Shown here piece after piece: positions 1 to 7,315 of a stretch of 21,621 bases of DNA. The notes beneath the pieces are model-generated. The model was not told the DNA's origin. It saw only the letters and a list, made by a program, of their open reading frames with translations, and did no database searches. The position numbers were made by a program, and so were the translations under genes. Within the stretch, counting starts at the first letter, position 1; the number at the start of each line of letters is the position of its first letter. The stretch is from contig CAZGXW010000051.1 of the NCBI GenBank assembly GCA_964529975.1, positions 1 through 21,621 of the forward strand, read 5' to 3'. Source of the stretch: JADFMN01 sp964529975. Its GTDB lineage: Bacteria > Armatimonadota > Fimbriimonadia > Fimbriimonadales > Fimbriimonadaceae.

Positions 1-895
1 CAATGTTCACTCCGCCGCTCGCCCAGTTGCTCGAGCGGAACACGACGATGTTGTCTGTGAACACGCCGCTGCGCGAGGGGACGAACCCCTCGGCCACAGT
101 CTCTTGCAGAATCCGTATCGCCCAGCGTTCGGGCATGTAAATCGTGTTGAAGCGCACGATAGCGCCGTCCACGCCGACGAACGCGATCGGCGCCACGCTA
201 CCGATGAACGTGCATCCCTCGACGGTCAAGTTTCGCGCTTCGTACTTCGCGCCAGAGGGTCGAAAAAACTGCAGACCCGTGCTCCCGCCGAGGTTTATCG
301 ACCGTTGCCCCGCGTTTTCAAATCTTGAACGCCGCAAGACCACATCGCTCGTTCCGCCTTTGCCCTGAACACCGTTGTCGCCACCGTTGCGGAACGTGCA
401 GTCCTCGATCACACCGCGGTGGCAGCCGACCATGTCGATGCCAGACCCGCCCCACTTCTCGATCACACATCCGCGGACGACGAAGTCGTCCAGCCCGCTC
501 AGTTTCAATCCATCGATGTTCCCGCGAGGCGTCTGTGTGACATGCACGTTGATCACGGAAACGTGGTGCGATGGCGACGTGATCGCGCCACCGTCGTCAA
601 TGTTGATGCCGTTGCCCGTCGTCGCATCGATCACTATGTCCCTGATCTCAAGATGAGCGACGCGTGAGAAGTGCATGCCGCTGAAACGCGGACGGTTCGC
701 CGGGTCCGCTCCCGAGATCACAATCCGTCTTTCAGCAGTCCCAGACAACCCGGAGAAAGAGAACCCGCCCCGATACTCGCCAGGAGCGACCAAGACACGC
801 GTTCCTGGCTTCGCGGCAGCCACCGCCTGCCGGAACTCTGCAGAGTTCGTCACCCGCACATCCTGGGGCCACAGCAGCAATACGGCGACGAGCAT
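1..895 (-). CDS. Exported right-handed parallel beta-helix protein, C-terminus missing
   Basis: The frame is open from an ATG at 893-895 to the left edge, giving 298 codons and no stop, so the C-terminus lies outside the window. The N-terminus is a short hydrophobic stretch (MLVAVLLLWPQD) that looks like a very short signal sequence. The rest has the irregular, roughly 22-residue periodicity of right-handed parallel beta-helix proteins: repeated units such as VRGCVIEKWGGSGIDMVG, GVIEDCTFRNGGDNGVQGKG and VEGCTFIGS, with stacked N, G, I and V positions. Such folds (pectate lyase-like, Pfam Beta_helix or related) usually bind or cut polysaccharides, but no catalytic residues can be assigned and the substrate is unknown. 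The N-terminal segment VTNSAEFRQAVAAAKPGTRV resembles the PL-6/nosD-type entry repeat. A -10-like TAGACT sits 6 nt upstream of the ATG, and the gene diverges from the DUF1579-like gene at 953. Confidence 0.85.
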   Translation of the reverse strand, partial: MLVAVLLLWPQDVRVTNSAEFRQAVAAAKPGTRVLVAPGEYRGGFSFSGLSGTAERRIVISGADPANRPRFSGMHFSRVAHLEIRDIVIDATTGNGINIDDGGAITSPSHHVSVINVHVTQTPRGNIDGLKLSGLDDFVVRGCVIEKWGGSGIDMVGCHRGVIEDCTFRNGGDNGVQGKGGTSDVVLRRSRFENAGQRSINLGGSTGLQFFRPSGAKYEARNLTVEGCTFIGSVAPIAFVGVDGAIVRFNTIYMPERWAIRILQETVAEGFVPSRSGVFTDNIVVFRSSNWASGGVNI

Positions 896-901
896 CTTAA
901 A

Positions 902-907
902 AGTCTA
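902..907 (-). promoter_or_regulatory. -10-like element for the beta-helix gene (leaderless configuration)
   Basis: TAGACT on the minus strand, preceded by TGA so that it fits the extended -10 pattern TGnTANNNT. Six nucleotides separate it from the ATG at 893-895, so transcription would start at or next to the start codon. No clear -35 was found and no Shine-Dalgarno site is possible in this arrangement. Confidence 0.5.
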
Positions 908-940
908 TCACTCGCCCGGCCAAGCCCGACATTCCCGGTC

Positions 941-946
941 CATAAT
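941..946 (+). promoter_or_regulatory. -10-like element for the first DUF1579-like gene
   Basis: CATAAT, 5 of 6 matches to TATAAT, lies 6 nt before the ATG at 953. The word GGTCCATAATC recurs ahead of the second DUF1579-like gene at 1595-1605. No convincing -35 is visible. Confidence 0.5.
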
Positions 947-952
947 CCATCC

Positions 953-1471
953 ATGAGTACGACCGAGACACAAGAACAGATGGAGGTGGGCACCAAGCCC
1001 ATCGCCGAACATGAGTGGCTGAACAACCTCGTCGGAACCTGGAAGACCGAAAGCTCGATGACTATGCCCGACGGCAGTGCGATGAAGGGCCATGGCATGG
1101 AGACGCAGACCTTGCTAGGGGGCCTGTGGGTGCTGGGCGAGGGCAGCGGTGCGTGGGGCGAGGGCGAGAGCGCCGGAGAAATGCAATACCGAACGGGCCT
1201 AGGCTACGACGTGAGTTTCAAGGGCTACCGCGGCTTTTGGCTCGCGGACATGTCCTCCCACCTCTGGAAGTACGAAGGCGAGATGAGCGCCGACAAGAAG
1301 GTGCTGACCCTCAACTGCGAAGGCCCGGACATGGTGGTCGACGGCAAGACCGCGAACTACCGCGACGTCATCACGATCATCGACAAGGACCACCGCAAGA
1401 TGGAGTCGTTCAGCCAGCAAGAAGACGGCTCTTGGGCCCACTTCATGACCGTGAACTACACGCGGGCATAG
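953..1471 (+). CDS. DUF1579 family protein
   Basis: A 172-residue protein starting MSTTETQEQMEVG. It fits the DUF1579 family (about 150-180 residues, lipocalin-like beta-barrel, function unknown). The family signature is visible: an N-terminal HEWLNNLVGTWKTESSM segment, then TLLGGLWVLGEG, a glycine/tyrosine-rich centre (YRTGLGYDVSFKGYRGFWLADM) and a closing MTVNYTRA that matches the usual M-x-Y-T-R ending. There is no signal peptide, so it is probably cytoplasmic. The frame is open upstream to 671, but that part overlaps the antisense beta-helix gene and has no family features. The ATG at 953 was chosen because the similarity begins just after it and a -10-like CATAAT lies 6 nt before it. It is followed after 9 nt by a GC-rich palindrome. 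Confidence 0.85.
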   Translation: MSTTETQEQMEVGTKPIAEHEWLNNLVGTWKTESSMTMPDGSAMKGHGMETQTLLGGLWVLGEGSGAWGEGESAGEMQYRTGLGYDVSFKGYRGFWLADMSSHLWKYEGEMSADKKVLTLNCEGPDMVVDGKTANYRDVITIIDKDHRKMESFSQQEDGSWAHFMTVNYTRA

Positions 1472-1480
1472 TGCGCCATT

Positions 1481-1515
1481 CCCCTTCCCCTTGCGCGAAG
1501 CGGAGGGGGAAGGGG
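1481..1515. repeat. GC-rich palindrome, REP-like or terminator
   Basis: Arms CCCCTTCCCC (1481-1490) and GGGGAAGGGG (1506-1515) are perfectly complementary over 10 bp around a 15-nt loop. It begins 9 nt after the stop of the DUF1579-like gene. It may end that transcript, although no T-tract follows. The composition (CCCCTTCCCC, then GGGGAAGGGGCCAGGGGATGG) resembles dispersed intergenic palindromes seen in many GC-rich genomes, and a relative lies at 2025-2053. Confidence 0.55.
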
Positions 1516-1598
1516 CCAGGGGATGGGGGTCTAGACCGATCCACCCAGCCGAACAGGACAATTTCAAAAACACTAGACAAACCTGCACTACCCTGGTC

Positions 1599-1604
1599 CA
1601 TAAT
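1599..1604 (+). promoter_or_regulatory. Promoter of the second DUF1579-like gene
   Basis: CATAAT at 1599-1604 with a TAGACA (-35-like, 1574-1579) 19 nt upstream. The start would be near 1611, giving a leader of about 20 nt that carries the Shine-Dalgarno AGGAG (1621-1625) 7 nt before the ATG at 1633. This is a leadered transcript, unlike most starts in the window. Confidence 0.55.
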
Positions 1605-1632
1605 CTCGGTCGCAATCGATAGGAGATCCGTA

Positions 1633-2016
1633 ATGACATCACTCATGACTGCTCTCGTCCTGGCAGTGGCGATCGCGCCCGCTCAAGACCCGATGATGCC
1701 GGCTCCGCCGGCCGAGCTCAAGAACCTCGCCTGGATGCTGGGCGACTTCAACGCCGATCTCAAGATGTTCGAGCCCGGACAGACCGAAGGCGCACCGATG
1801 CCCGGCTCGACGACCGCCAAGATGTCGCTCGGCGACGTGTACATCGAGTCGCGCTTCGANNNNNNNNNNNNNNNNNNNNNNNNNNNNNNNNNNNNNNNNN
1901 NNNNNNNNNNNNNNNNNNNNNNNNNNNNNNNNNNNNNNNNNNNNNNNNNNNNNNNNNNNATGAACTCCGGCGACGGGTTCTACAAGATGATGGAAGGCAT
2001 GATGACGAAGAAGTAG
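1633..2016 (+). CDS. Exported DUF1579-like protein, interrupted by assembly gap
   Basis: The 5' part (1633-1859, 75 codons) starts with a probable signal peptide, MTSLMTALVLAVAIAPAQD, and then PPAELKNLAWMLGDFNADLKM, which resembles the start of DUF1579 proteins (compare LNNLVGTWK in the neighbour at 953). After 100 N the sequence resumes with a segment ending FYKMMEGMMTKK, which resembles the usual family C-terminus (M-E-x-x-x-T-R/K-K). The two parts are probably one gene. The true gap length is unknown because 100 N is a placeholder, so the frame match across it means nothing. A complete family member would need more residues than the 100-N version gives, suggesting the real gap is larger. 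Shine-Dalgarno AGGAG precedes the ATG. The family call is less certain than for the neighbour. Confidence 0.65.
   Translation: MTSLMTALVLAVAIAPAQDPMMPAPPAELKNLAWMLGDFNADLKMFEPGQTEGAPMPGSTTAKMSLGDVYIESRFXXXXXXXXXXXXXXXXXXXXXXXXXXXXXXXXXXMNSGDGFYKMMEGMMTKK
1860..1959. other. Assembly gap of exactly 100 N
   Basis: One hundred consecutive N inside the second DUF1579-like gene. This is the usual placeholder for a scaffold gap of unknown length. Order and distance of the flanks depend on the scaffolding. Confidence 0.98.
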
Positions 2017-2024
2017 GATCGAGT

Positions 2025-2053
2025 CCCCTCTCCTGCGTAGCCGGGGGAGGGGG
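2025..2053. repeat. Imperfect GC-rich palindrome, REP-like or terminator
   Basis: CCCCTCTCC (2025-2033) can pair, with one mismatch, with part of GGGGGAGGGGG (2043-2053) around the loop TGCGTAGCC. It lies 8 nt after the stop of the second DUF1579-like gene and resembles the palindrome at 1481-1515 in composition and position. Confidence 0.45.
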
Positions 2054-2072
2054 CAGTCCGAATTGACAATAC

Positions 2073-2115
2073 CGGGGCGGCGTCATCCTGAGCGTGTCGA
2101 AGGAGCGCCGCCCCG
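2073..2115. repeat. Hairpin carrying a GTCATCCTGAGCGTGTCGAAGG-type dispersed repeat word
   Basis: Perfect 10-bp arms CGGGGCGGCG (2073-2082) and CGCCGCCCCG (2106-2115) enclose TCATCCTGAGCG...GAAGGAG; inside, TCCT (2086-2089) can pair with AGGA (2101-2104). The inner word CATCCTGAGCGTGTCGAAGGA is, from general knowledge, a common intergenic repeat in bacterial genomes. It sits between the second DUF1579-like gene and the gene at 2140. Confidence 0.5.
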
Positions 2116-2127
2116 ACTCTTTGCCAG

Positions 2128-2133
2128 TACCAT
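2128..2133 (+). promoter_or_regulatory. -10-like element for the gene at 2140
   Basis: TACCAT fits TANNNT and ends 6 nt before the ATG at 2140, the same spacing as at several other starts here. An overlapping CATAAA (2131-2136) is too close to the ATG. No -35 was found. Confidence 0.35.
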
Positions 2134-2139
2134 AAAGCG

Positions 2140-3192
2140 ATGCTTGTCGCGAGCCTGTTACTCCTCCAGAGAAACGAGACGCAGGTGCTTCCCATCGACC
2201 TGCCGAACATCGTTTGGGTAAGCCCAGCGCCAGAAGAAGGTTGCTATGTCGTAGCGACGCAAGTGAACGACAAGTACCAAGTCCATTGGTGGCCGACAAG
2301 ACCGGACCGCAGGCCATTGCACGTGACGAGCGCATGGATTGCGAGCGCGGACGGGACAAAGCGCGCCCACACTTACGGCAACAATCCTCTTGCGATCCTC
2401 GACTTTGAGAATTGGAAAGTGAACGACTCAGGCGGGCGCGCGACCGCTTGGCAGAATGGCGAGACCGTCCAGATCGAGAGGACTCCTGAAGGCAAGACGA
2501 CGCTGCTGTTTGGCGACAAGCACATCGCGCCGCCGAAGGGGCAAGAGTTCACCATGCTTTCGGACGATGGAGAGTACGTCGCCACAGAGAGGCTCAAAGA
2601 GGGCGTGTCAGGCCCGGAGAGCAACTACTATTTCACGTTCGAACTGTGGAAGATCGGTCCGGGCACTATCCAGCGCGTGCGGAGTCTGGGCGACATATGG
2701 TACGACGGCGGAAGCACAGGCGCGCCCTCCGTCCTTTCGGTCAGCGGGAACGGGCTTGTCGTGTTCGACTGTCCCGGCGGCGGAGGCGTGATCCAAGAGC
2801 CCGTGCTTGTTGGGCTCGATGGAAAGCAGAGGTCATTGCGTTCGCTTGCAATCCAGAGTTTCTCAGTCTATGACGGCCCTCCTACGGCGTTTGAGACTGG
2901 AGTTCTAATGCCTGTCGCTGCTTTCGAACACGTCGAACCAGACGGCCTTGAGTTTCCAGGTTACAAGTACGCGAACTGGCTCGTGTGGTACTCAAACGAG
3001 GGCGCGTTCGGGCTGATCGAGCCCGTCGGGTTCCTCAATGTAATCATGACTGGACCGATGAGTGCGGTGATGGCAGTCCGCGTGAAGGGCGGCGTTGAAC
3101 TCCACCCGCTCACTCTTCCACCAAGTGGCTGGTACAAGATCGATGTCTCAAAGGTCGCAAACTTCCGCGGCCCTTGGGGGTTAGAGCATTGA
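2140..3192 (+). CDS. Unknown exported beta-rich protein
   Basis: A 350-residue protein that I do not recognise. It starts with a very short hydrophobic segment (MLVASLLLLQ) followed by polar sequence, resembling the N-termini of the beta-helix gene at 895 and the thioredoxin-like gene at 9799. The body is rich in aromatic, Gly, Val and Thr residues and short beta-strand-like stretches (TTLLFGDKHI, FTMLSDDGEYVATERL, SVSGNGLVVFDCPGGGG), so a beta-propeller or beta-sandwich fold is plausible, but no repeat was resolved. There are no catalytic motifs and no C-terminal anchor. Base composition is less GC-biased at third positions than in the flanking operon, which may mean different ancestry. It stands alone between a repeat-bearing spacer and the Gfo/Idh operon 34 nt downstream. 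Confidence 0.75.
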   Translation: MLVASLLLLQRNETQVLPIDLPNIVWVSPAPEEGCYVVATQVNDKYQVHWWPTRPDRRPLHVTSAWIASADGTKRAHTYGNNPLAILDFENWKVNDSGGRATAWQNGETVQIERTPEGKTTLLFGDKHIAPPKGQEFTMLSDDGEYVATERLKEGVSGPESNYYFTFELWKIGPGTIQRVRSLGDIWYDGGSTGAPSVLSVSGNGLVVFDCPGGGGVIQEPVLVGLDGKQRSLRSLAIQSFSVYDGPPTAFETGVLMPVAAFEHVEPDGLEFPGYKYANWLVWYSNEGAFGLIEPVGFLNVIMTGPMSAVMAVRVKGGVELHPLTLPPSGWYKIDVSKVANFRGPWGLEH

Positions 3193-3198
3193 CGGCGT

Positions 3199-3204
3199 CA
3201 TAAT
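3199..3204 (+). promoter_or_regulatory. -10-like element for the Gfo/Idh-SUMF1-ThuA operon
   Basis: CATAAT lies 22 nt before the ATG at 3227, with a weak -35-like TTGGGG at 3174-3179 (19-nt spacer). The leader of about 15 nt contains AGAGG (3212-3216) as a weak Shine-Dalgarno site. Confidence 0.4.
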
Positions 3205-3226
3205 AGAGCCCAGAGGCACCCGAGTA

Positions 3227-4600
3227 ATGAGCGACAACAGCACCACCCGAAGGCAGTTCCTAGCCGCGACCGGAGGCGTCGCGCTGGCGACGGCAGTCCC
3301 CGCCCTGGCCAGAGCAGGCGTCCACCAGCAGGGTGGCGGCGAGATCAGGGTCGCGCTGGTCGGGTGCGGCGGGCGTGGCAGTGGCGCGGCTGTGAACGCC
3401 GTCAGCGTCAAGAACGGCCCGGTCAAGTTGGTCGCGATGGCCGACGTGTTCCAGGACCGCCTCGACGACTCCTACCGCAACCTGCAAAACAGCATCAAGG
3501 ACAAGATGGACGTGCCCAAAGAGCGGCAGTTTCTCGGCTTCGACGCTTACAAGCAGGCGATGGACAGCCTGCGCCCCGGCGACGTCGTGATCCTCACCAC
3601 GCCTCCCGGGTTCCGGTGGGTGCACTACGAGTACGCGATCAGCAAGAAACTCAACGTGTTCATGGAGAAGCCGGTGACGGTGGACGGCCCCTCGAGCCGC
3701 AAGATGCTTGCGCTGAACGAGCAAGCCAAAGCAGCGAACCTCAAGGTCGGCGTCGGCCTCATGTCGCGCCACACGATCGGTATGCAGGAACTCGCCAAGC
3801 GCATCCAGGACGGCGAACTCGGCGAGATCATGCTGATGCGCGGCTATCGCATGCACGGCCCAGCGGCCTCCTCGCAGTCCGTTGCAAAACCGGAGGGCAT
3901 GAGCGACCTCGAATACCAGATTCGGCGGTTCCACAGTTTTCTGTGGGCCAGCGGCGGGTGCTACGCCGACTTCTACATCCACCACATCGACCACCTGATC
4001 TGGATGAAGGGAGCATTGCCGATCAAGGCGCAGGGCGTCGGCGGTCGGCACTACAAGGAGAACCGCGAGGGCCGAGCGTTCGTGGACCAGAACTTCGACG
4101 CGTACGCGGTCGAGTACACCTTCGGCGACGGCAGTAAGTTCTTCTTCGAAGGGCGCTGTATGGAGGGCGCGGCAGGCATTTATTCGTCTTACGTGCACGG
4201 CACGAAGGGCGTCGGTGTTGTCGCGCGCAGCGGCGACTTCGGCGGCCCGCAGGCGATCTACAAGGGCCAGAACATCGAGCGCGAAGCGATGACCTGGCAG
4301 TCCACCGACCGCTCGAACCCCTACCAAAACGAGTGGGAAGTGCTGATCGACCGCATCCGCGCCAACGAGAAGCACAACGAGGTCGAGACCGGTGTGAGCA
4401 CCTGCGTGGCGACGAACATGGGCCGCATGGCCGCCCACACGGGCCAGGAAATCACCTACGAACAGATGCTGAACTGCACGCACGAGTTCGCACCGGGTAT
4501 CGCTTCTCTCACTAGCGCGTCTGACTCTCCGTTGATGCCGCAGTTCGATGGCAAGTACCCCGTGCCTGAGCCGGGCATCAAGAAGGACCGAGAGTATTGA
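3227..4600 (+). CDS. Tat-exported Gfo/Idh/MocA family oxidoreductase
   Basis: A 457-residue member of the Gfo/Idh/MocA family of NAD(P)-dependent sugar dehydrogenases. The N-terminus TTRRQFLAATGG (RR at residues 8-9) followed by a hydrophobic run to about residue 29 is a twin-arginine signal, typical of the family in Planctomycetes, Verrucomicrobia and Armatimonadota. The Rossmann motif GCGGRG is at residues 46-51, the MEKPV motif (Lys of EKP, 148) at 146-150, and the C-terminal-domain motif DFYIHHIDHL at 248-257. It probably oxidises or epimerises a sugar or cyclitol at the membrane or in the periplasm with a pre-bound cofactor; the substrate cannot be read. It is the first gene of an operon: its TGA overlaps the TTG start of the next gene. 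Confidence 0.93.
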   Translation: MSDNSTTRRQFLAATGGVALATAVPALARAGVHQQGGGEIRVALVGCGGRGSGAAVNAVSVKNGPVKLVAMADVFQDRLDDSYRNLQNSIKDKMDVPKERQFLGFDAYKQAMDSLRPGDVVILTTPPGFRWVHYEYAISKKLNVFMEKPVTVDGPSSRKMLALNEQAKAANLKVGVGLMSRHTIGMQELAKRIQDGELGEIMLMRGYRMHGPAASSQSVAKPEGMSDLEYQIRRFHSFLWASGGCYADFYIHHIDHLIWMKGALPIKAQGVGGRHYKENREGRAFVDQNFDAYAVEYTFGDGSKFFFEGRCMEGAAGIYSSYVHGTKGVGVVARSGDFGGPQAIYKGQNIEREAMTWQSTDRSNPYQNEWEVLIDRIRANEKHNEVETGVSTCVATNMGRMAAHTGQEITYEQMLNCTHEFAPGIASLTSASDSPLMPQFDGKYPVPEPGIKKDREY

Positions 4601-5412
4601 TCGCAGTTTTTGTTGCCCTATTGTCGCCGGCCTACGGCGTCGCCCCGTTGTCGCCCAGTGGCCCCTCATTTGAGGCCACCGTTCAGCCACAGGACAGCGC
4701 AAAGCCGTCGACTTTCGTGGAAAAGGTGCCCGGTTCGACCGTCGAGTTCAAGATGGTCCACGTCCCCGGCGGGGAAGTGAAGATCGGAGACAAGACCGTG
4801 AAGGTCGCACCGTTCTATTTGGGCGCGACCGAGGTGACGTGGGACGTGTTCGACGGATACATCCTGAGCGGTGAGCCAAGCAAGCCCTATGAGCAGAAGG
4901 AGTTCGGCCCGGACGTGATCGCGCGCCCTTCGCGTCCGTACATCCTGCCGGACCTCGGCTGGGGCCACGCGGGCTATCCCGTAATCAACGTGAACATCAC
5001 GACGGTCGAAATGTTCCTGCGCTGGCTTCGCTCGGTGACGGGCAAAAAGTACCGCCTCGCGACCGAGGCCGAGTGGCAGTTGGCGGCTTCTGCCGTGGCC
5101 TCGAAAGACCCCAAGAACTATGAGTGGTACGCCGACACTAGCGGCGACACGACTCGACCAGTTGGCAAGAAGCAACCCAACTCGCTCGGCCTGTTCGACA
5201 TGCTCGGCAACGTCGGTGAATGGGCGACCGACCTCAGCGGGAAACCGGTCCTGTGTGGGGCGGACTTCACATACGCTGCAAAAGACCTTTCACCGACTGT
5301 CCGCCGCTACTACGATCCGGGCTGGCAAGTGACCGACCCGCAGATCCCCAAGTCGCGGTGGTGGCTGAGCGACGGGTTTTTCGTCGGGATCCGCTTGGCT
5401 TGCGATCCGTAA
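4597..5412 (+). CDS. Formylglycine-generating-enzyme-fold (SUMF1) protein
   Basis: A 271-residue protein with a SUMF1/FGE-sulfatase fold. Visible family motifs: MVHVPGGEVKIGD near residue 53, FYLGATEVTWDVF, YRLATEAEWQLAA and NSLGLFDMLGNVGEWATD, ending with GFFVGIRLACD. The paired catalytic cysteines of true FGE are not in their expected context; only VLCGADF and a near-terminal Cys are present, so sulfatase activation is not supported and a binding or other oxidative role is more likely. The N-terminus (MIAVFVALLSPAYG) looks like a short signal peptide without Lys or Arg. The start is a TTG that overlaps the TGA of the dehydrogenase gene by 4 nt, indicating translational coupling. The gene for the ThuA-like protein follows after 9 nt. 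Confidence 0.85.
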   Translation: MIAVFVALLSPAYGVAPLSPSGPSFEATVQPQDSAKPSTFVEKVPGSTVEFKMVHVPGGEVKIGDKTVKVAPFYLGATEVTWDVFDGYILSGEPSKPYEQKEFGPDVIARPSRPYILPDLGWGHAGYPVINVNITTVEMFLRWLRSVTGKKYRLATEAEWQLAASAVASKDPKNYEWYADTSGDTTRPVGKKQPNSLGLFDMLGNVGEWATDLSGKPVLCGADFTYAAKDLSPTVRRYYDPGWQVTDPQIPKSRWWLSDGFFVGIRLACDP

Positions 5413-5421
5413 GGTGCCGTT

Positions 5422-6384
5422 ATGCTGAGTTTGTTCGTCGCAATGCTTGATCAAAGCGGCGCTCGCGAATGGATCGTCTTCGAGCCGAAAGAGCCGAACG
5501 GCAAGCACGTCGTATTCCTCGCCGGCGACGAGGAGTACAGGAGCGAAGAGGCTCTTCCGCAACTTGCCATGATCCTCAGCCAACGCCACGGATTCAAGTG
5601 CACCGTGTTGTTCTCGATCAACGACAAAGGCGAGATCGACCCTGAAAGGCGCGACAACCAACCAGGCCTAGAGAACCTCAAGACTGCCGACCTCGTCGTG
5701 ATGGCCCTGCGCTTCCGCCAGTGGCCGGACGAGCAAATGCGGCACTTCGACGAATACGTGAACAGCGGAAGACCGATTATCGCGCTCCGCACCAGCACGC
5801 ACGCGTTCGATATCAAGCAAGGTCCATACGAAAAGTACGGCTGGGAGAGCAAGACGTGGGCAGGGGGGTTCGGCAAGCAGGTTCTTGGCGAGACGTGGCT
5901 CACGCACTGGGGCGATCACGGAAAGCAAGCGACCAAGGGAGTCGTCGAACTCGCGCAAAGCCAGCACCCGATCATGCGCGGCGCATACACCGTGTTCGGC
6001 ACGACCGACGTCTACGAGGCGCACCCGCCGCGCGACGCAACAGTGTTCATGCGTGGCATGGTTCTCGATGGAATGAAAGCCGACAGCGAACCAGCGCGTG
6101 GCAAGAAGAAGACGGTGCTCGGCGAGAGCCAAGACCTCAACTCTCCGATGATGCCGATCGTGTGGATGCGACCGAACAACTCGCTCACGTGCACGATGGG
6201 CGCGGCGACCGACTTCCTCAGCGAAGGTCTCCGCCGACTCATCGTAAACGCGTGTTACTTTCTCACTCGCCTGGACGTGCCGGACTGGGCCGACGTCGCG
6301 CACGTCGGCGATTACAAGCCAAGCAACTTCGGCTTCGGCGGGTTCAGGAAGGGCGTAAAGCCGCGCGACCACGCGCTCAACTGA
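5422..6384 (+). CDS. ThuA-like domain protein
   Basis: A 320-residue protein of the ThuA-like family (glutamine-amidotransferase-like flavodoxin fold, linked to trehalose and other sugar use). Visible: HVVFLAGDEEYRSEEALPQLAMIL at 29-52, LKTADLVVMALRFRQWPDEQM, a GRPIIALRTSTHAF strand-turn in place of the nucleophile loop, and THWGDHG. The classical class I amidotransferase Cys is absent, as usual for this family. The first ten residues (MLSLFVAMLD) are hydrophobic and may be a very short export signal. ThuA-like, Gfo/Idh/MocA and SUMF1 proteins often share operons in polysaccharide-degrading bacteria. An AAGGTG Shine-Dalgarno lies before the ATG. The 3' end overlaps the convergent phosphotransferase gene by 8 nt. 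Confidence 0.88.
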   Translation: MLSLFVAMLDQSGAREWIVFEPKEPNGKHVVFLAGDEEYRSEEALPQLAMILSQRHGFKCTVLFSINDKGEIDPERRDNQPGLENLKTADLVVMALRFRQWPDEQMRHFDEYVNSGRPIIALRTSTHAFDIKQGPYEKYGWESKTWAGGFGKQVLGETWLTHWGDHGKQATKGVVELAQSQHPIMRGAYTVFGTTDVYEAHPPRDATVFMRGMVLDGMKADSEPARGKKKTVLGESQDLNSPMMPIVWMRPNNSLTCTMGAATDFLSEGLRRLIVNACYFLTRLDVPDWADVAHVGDYKPSNFGFGGFRKGVKPRDHALN

Positions 6385-7279
6385 GTTCCGGCCAAAGTTC
6401 GTTCGCTGTCGCCTTCATCTCGTCCCAGCCGCCTGGCGGCATTCGCCACCATCTACGGTCGAAGGCCTCCATTTCGGGCGTGCTGAGTTCGAAGAGCGCG
6501 ACCGACATCCCGACGACCATCGCTCGCGCCGCGATTTCGATCGACGCGTCTATCCCTGCTTCTGCATATCCTTCGAGCATCGCAGGCACACAGCGCAACG
6601 GCATCATCGCGAAATCGCGTGCAGGATCACCGAACGCTGCGTCGCCCCAATCGAGGATCGCGGTCAAAGTCCCGCTCGCTGGATCGCCCATCAGGTTCCA
6701 AGGGTGGAGGTCGTTGTGGATCAAGTGCCCCGTTTTCGACGAGCCGCCAATGCTGTCCCAGCGGGCCATTGTGACGATGACGTCCTCGGCGTCGTGCTCG
6801 GTCACCGTGCCACGCTCCACGGCACGCTTCAGCCACTTGGGAACGTCGTCGCGGTCGAAGTCCTCGACGTGCTCACGCAGGGCATCCGTCGGCTTGATCG
6901 CATGCAACGCGGCGTACTCCCGCCCGATCTGGCGCCAACAATCAGCGTAGTGTTCGTAGCCAAACGGGCTCGAACCGATCAGCTCGCCAGGGGCCCGTTC
7001 ATAGATCGTATACGGCTTGGGTGCGAATGTCTTGCTCGAGTCGTGCGCGACGAGCGCAGGCACTGTTAGCCCAGCGGCACGGACCACGGGGACCACAGCC
7101 GCCTCGCGCGCGGCTTCGCCGTCGGCGTCGTCGATCGACTCGTTCACGATGCGCAGGATATGCCCCTCGCCGATCAGCCACGCGTCGTTCACCATGCCGC
7201 TCTTGGGCAGGGGAACCAGATCGCCGGACAGTCCGTGTCGATCTGCTATGGCGCGGATCAGCGACTCAGCGTAAGGCAC
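6377..7279 (-). CDS. APH-family phosphotransferase
   Basis: A 300-residue protein of the aminoglycoside phosphotransferase / choline-kinase-like fold (APH, PF01636 type). The catalytic loop LIHNDLHPWNLM gives Asp190 and Asn195 and the metal-binding ILDWGDAAFGDP gives Asp210. The N-lobe has GMVNDAWLIGEGHILRI as the nucleotide-binding hairpin. Members phosphorylate antibiotics, choline, homoserine, fructosamines and other small molecules; nothing here fixes the substrate, so it should not be read as a resistance gene. The start is a GTG, with TACAAT 8 nt upstream and no Shine-Dalgarno site. The gene is monocistronic and convergent with the ThuA-like gene (8-nt overlap). Confidence 0.88.
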   Translation of the reverse strand: MPYAESLIRAIADRHGLSGDLVPLPKSGMVNDAWLIGEGHILRIVNESIDDADGEAAREAAVVPVVRAAGLTVPALVAHDSSKTFAPKPYTIYERAPGELIGSSPFGYEHYADCWRQIGREYAALHAIKPTDALREHVEDFDRDDVPKWLKRAVERGTVTEHDAEDVIVTMARWDSIGGSSKTGHLIHNDLHPWNLMGDPASGTLTAILDWGDAAFGDPARDFAMMPLRCVPAMLEGYAEAGIDASIEIAARAMVVGMSVALFELSTPEMEAFDRRWWRMPPGGWDEMKATANELWPELS

Positions 7280-7287
7280 AAGGGTCG

Positions 7288-7293
7288 ATTGTA
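7288..7293 (-). promoter_or_regulatory. -10 element for the phosphotransferase gene
   Basis: TACAAT on the minus strand, 8 nt before the GTG start. The transcript would begin about 1-2 nt before the start codon. No clear -35. Confidence 0.5.
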
Positions 7294-7315
7294 CGCCCCC
7301 GCTTCCCAGTCGCCG

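Noticed and set aside
2063..2068. Perfect TTGACA as a -35 element
   Set aside because: No -10-like hexamer lies 16-18 nt downstream (TCCTGA at 17), and the site borders a repeat hairpin.
3260..4702. 480-codon open frame antisense to the Gfo/Idh gene
   Set aside because: Arg/His/Ala-rich translation without motifs; the sense frame has all family motifs. A by-product of GC-rich coding DNA.
6377..7279. Reading the phosphotransferase as an antibiotic-resistance gene
   Set aside because: The fold has many other substrates, and nothing in the sequence or neighbours points to an antibiotic.
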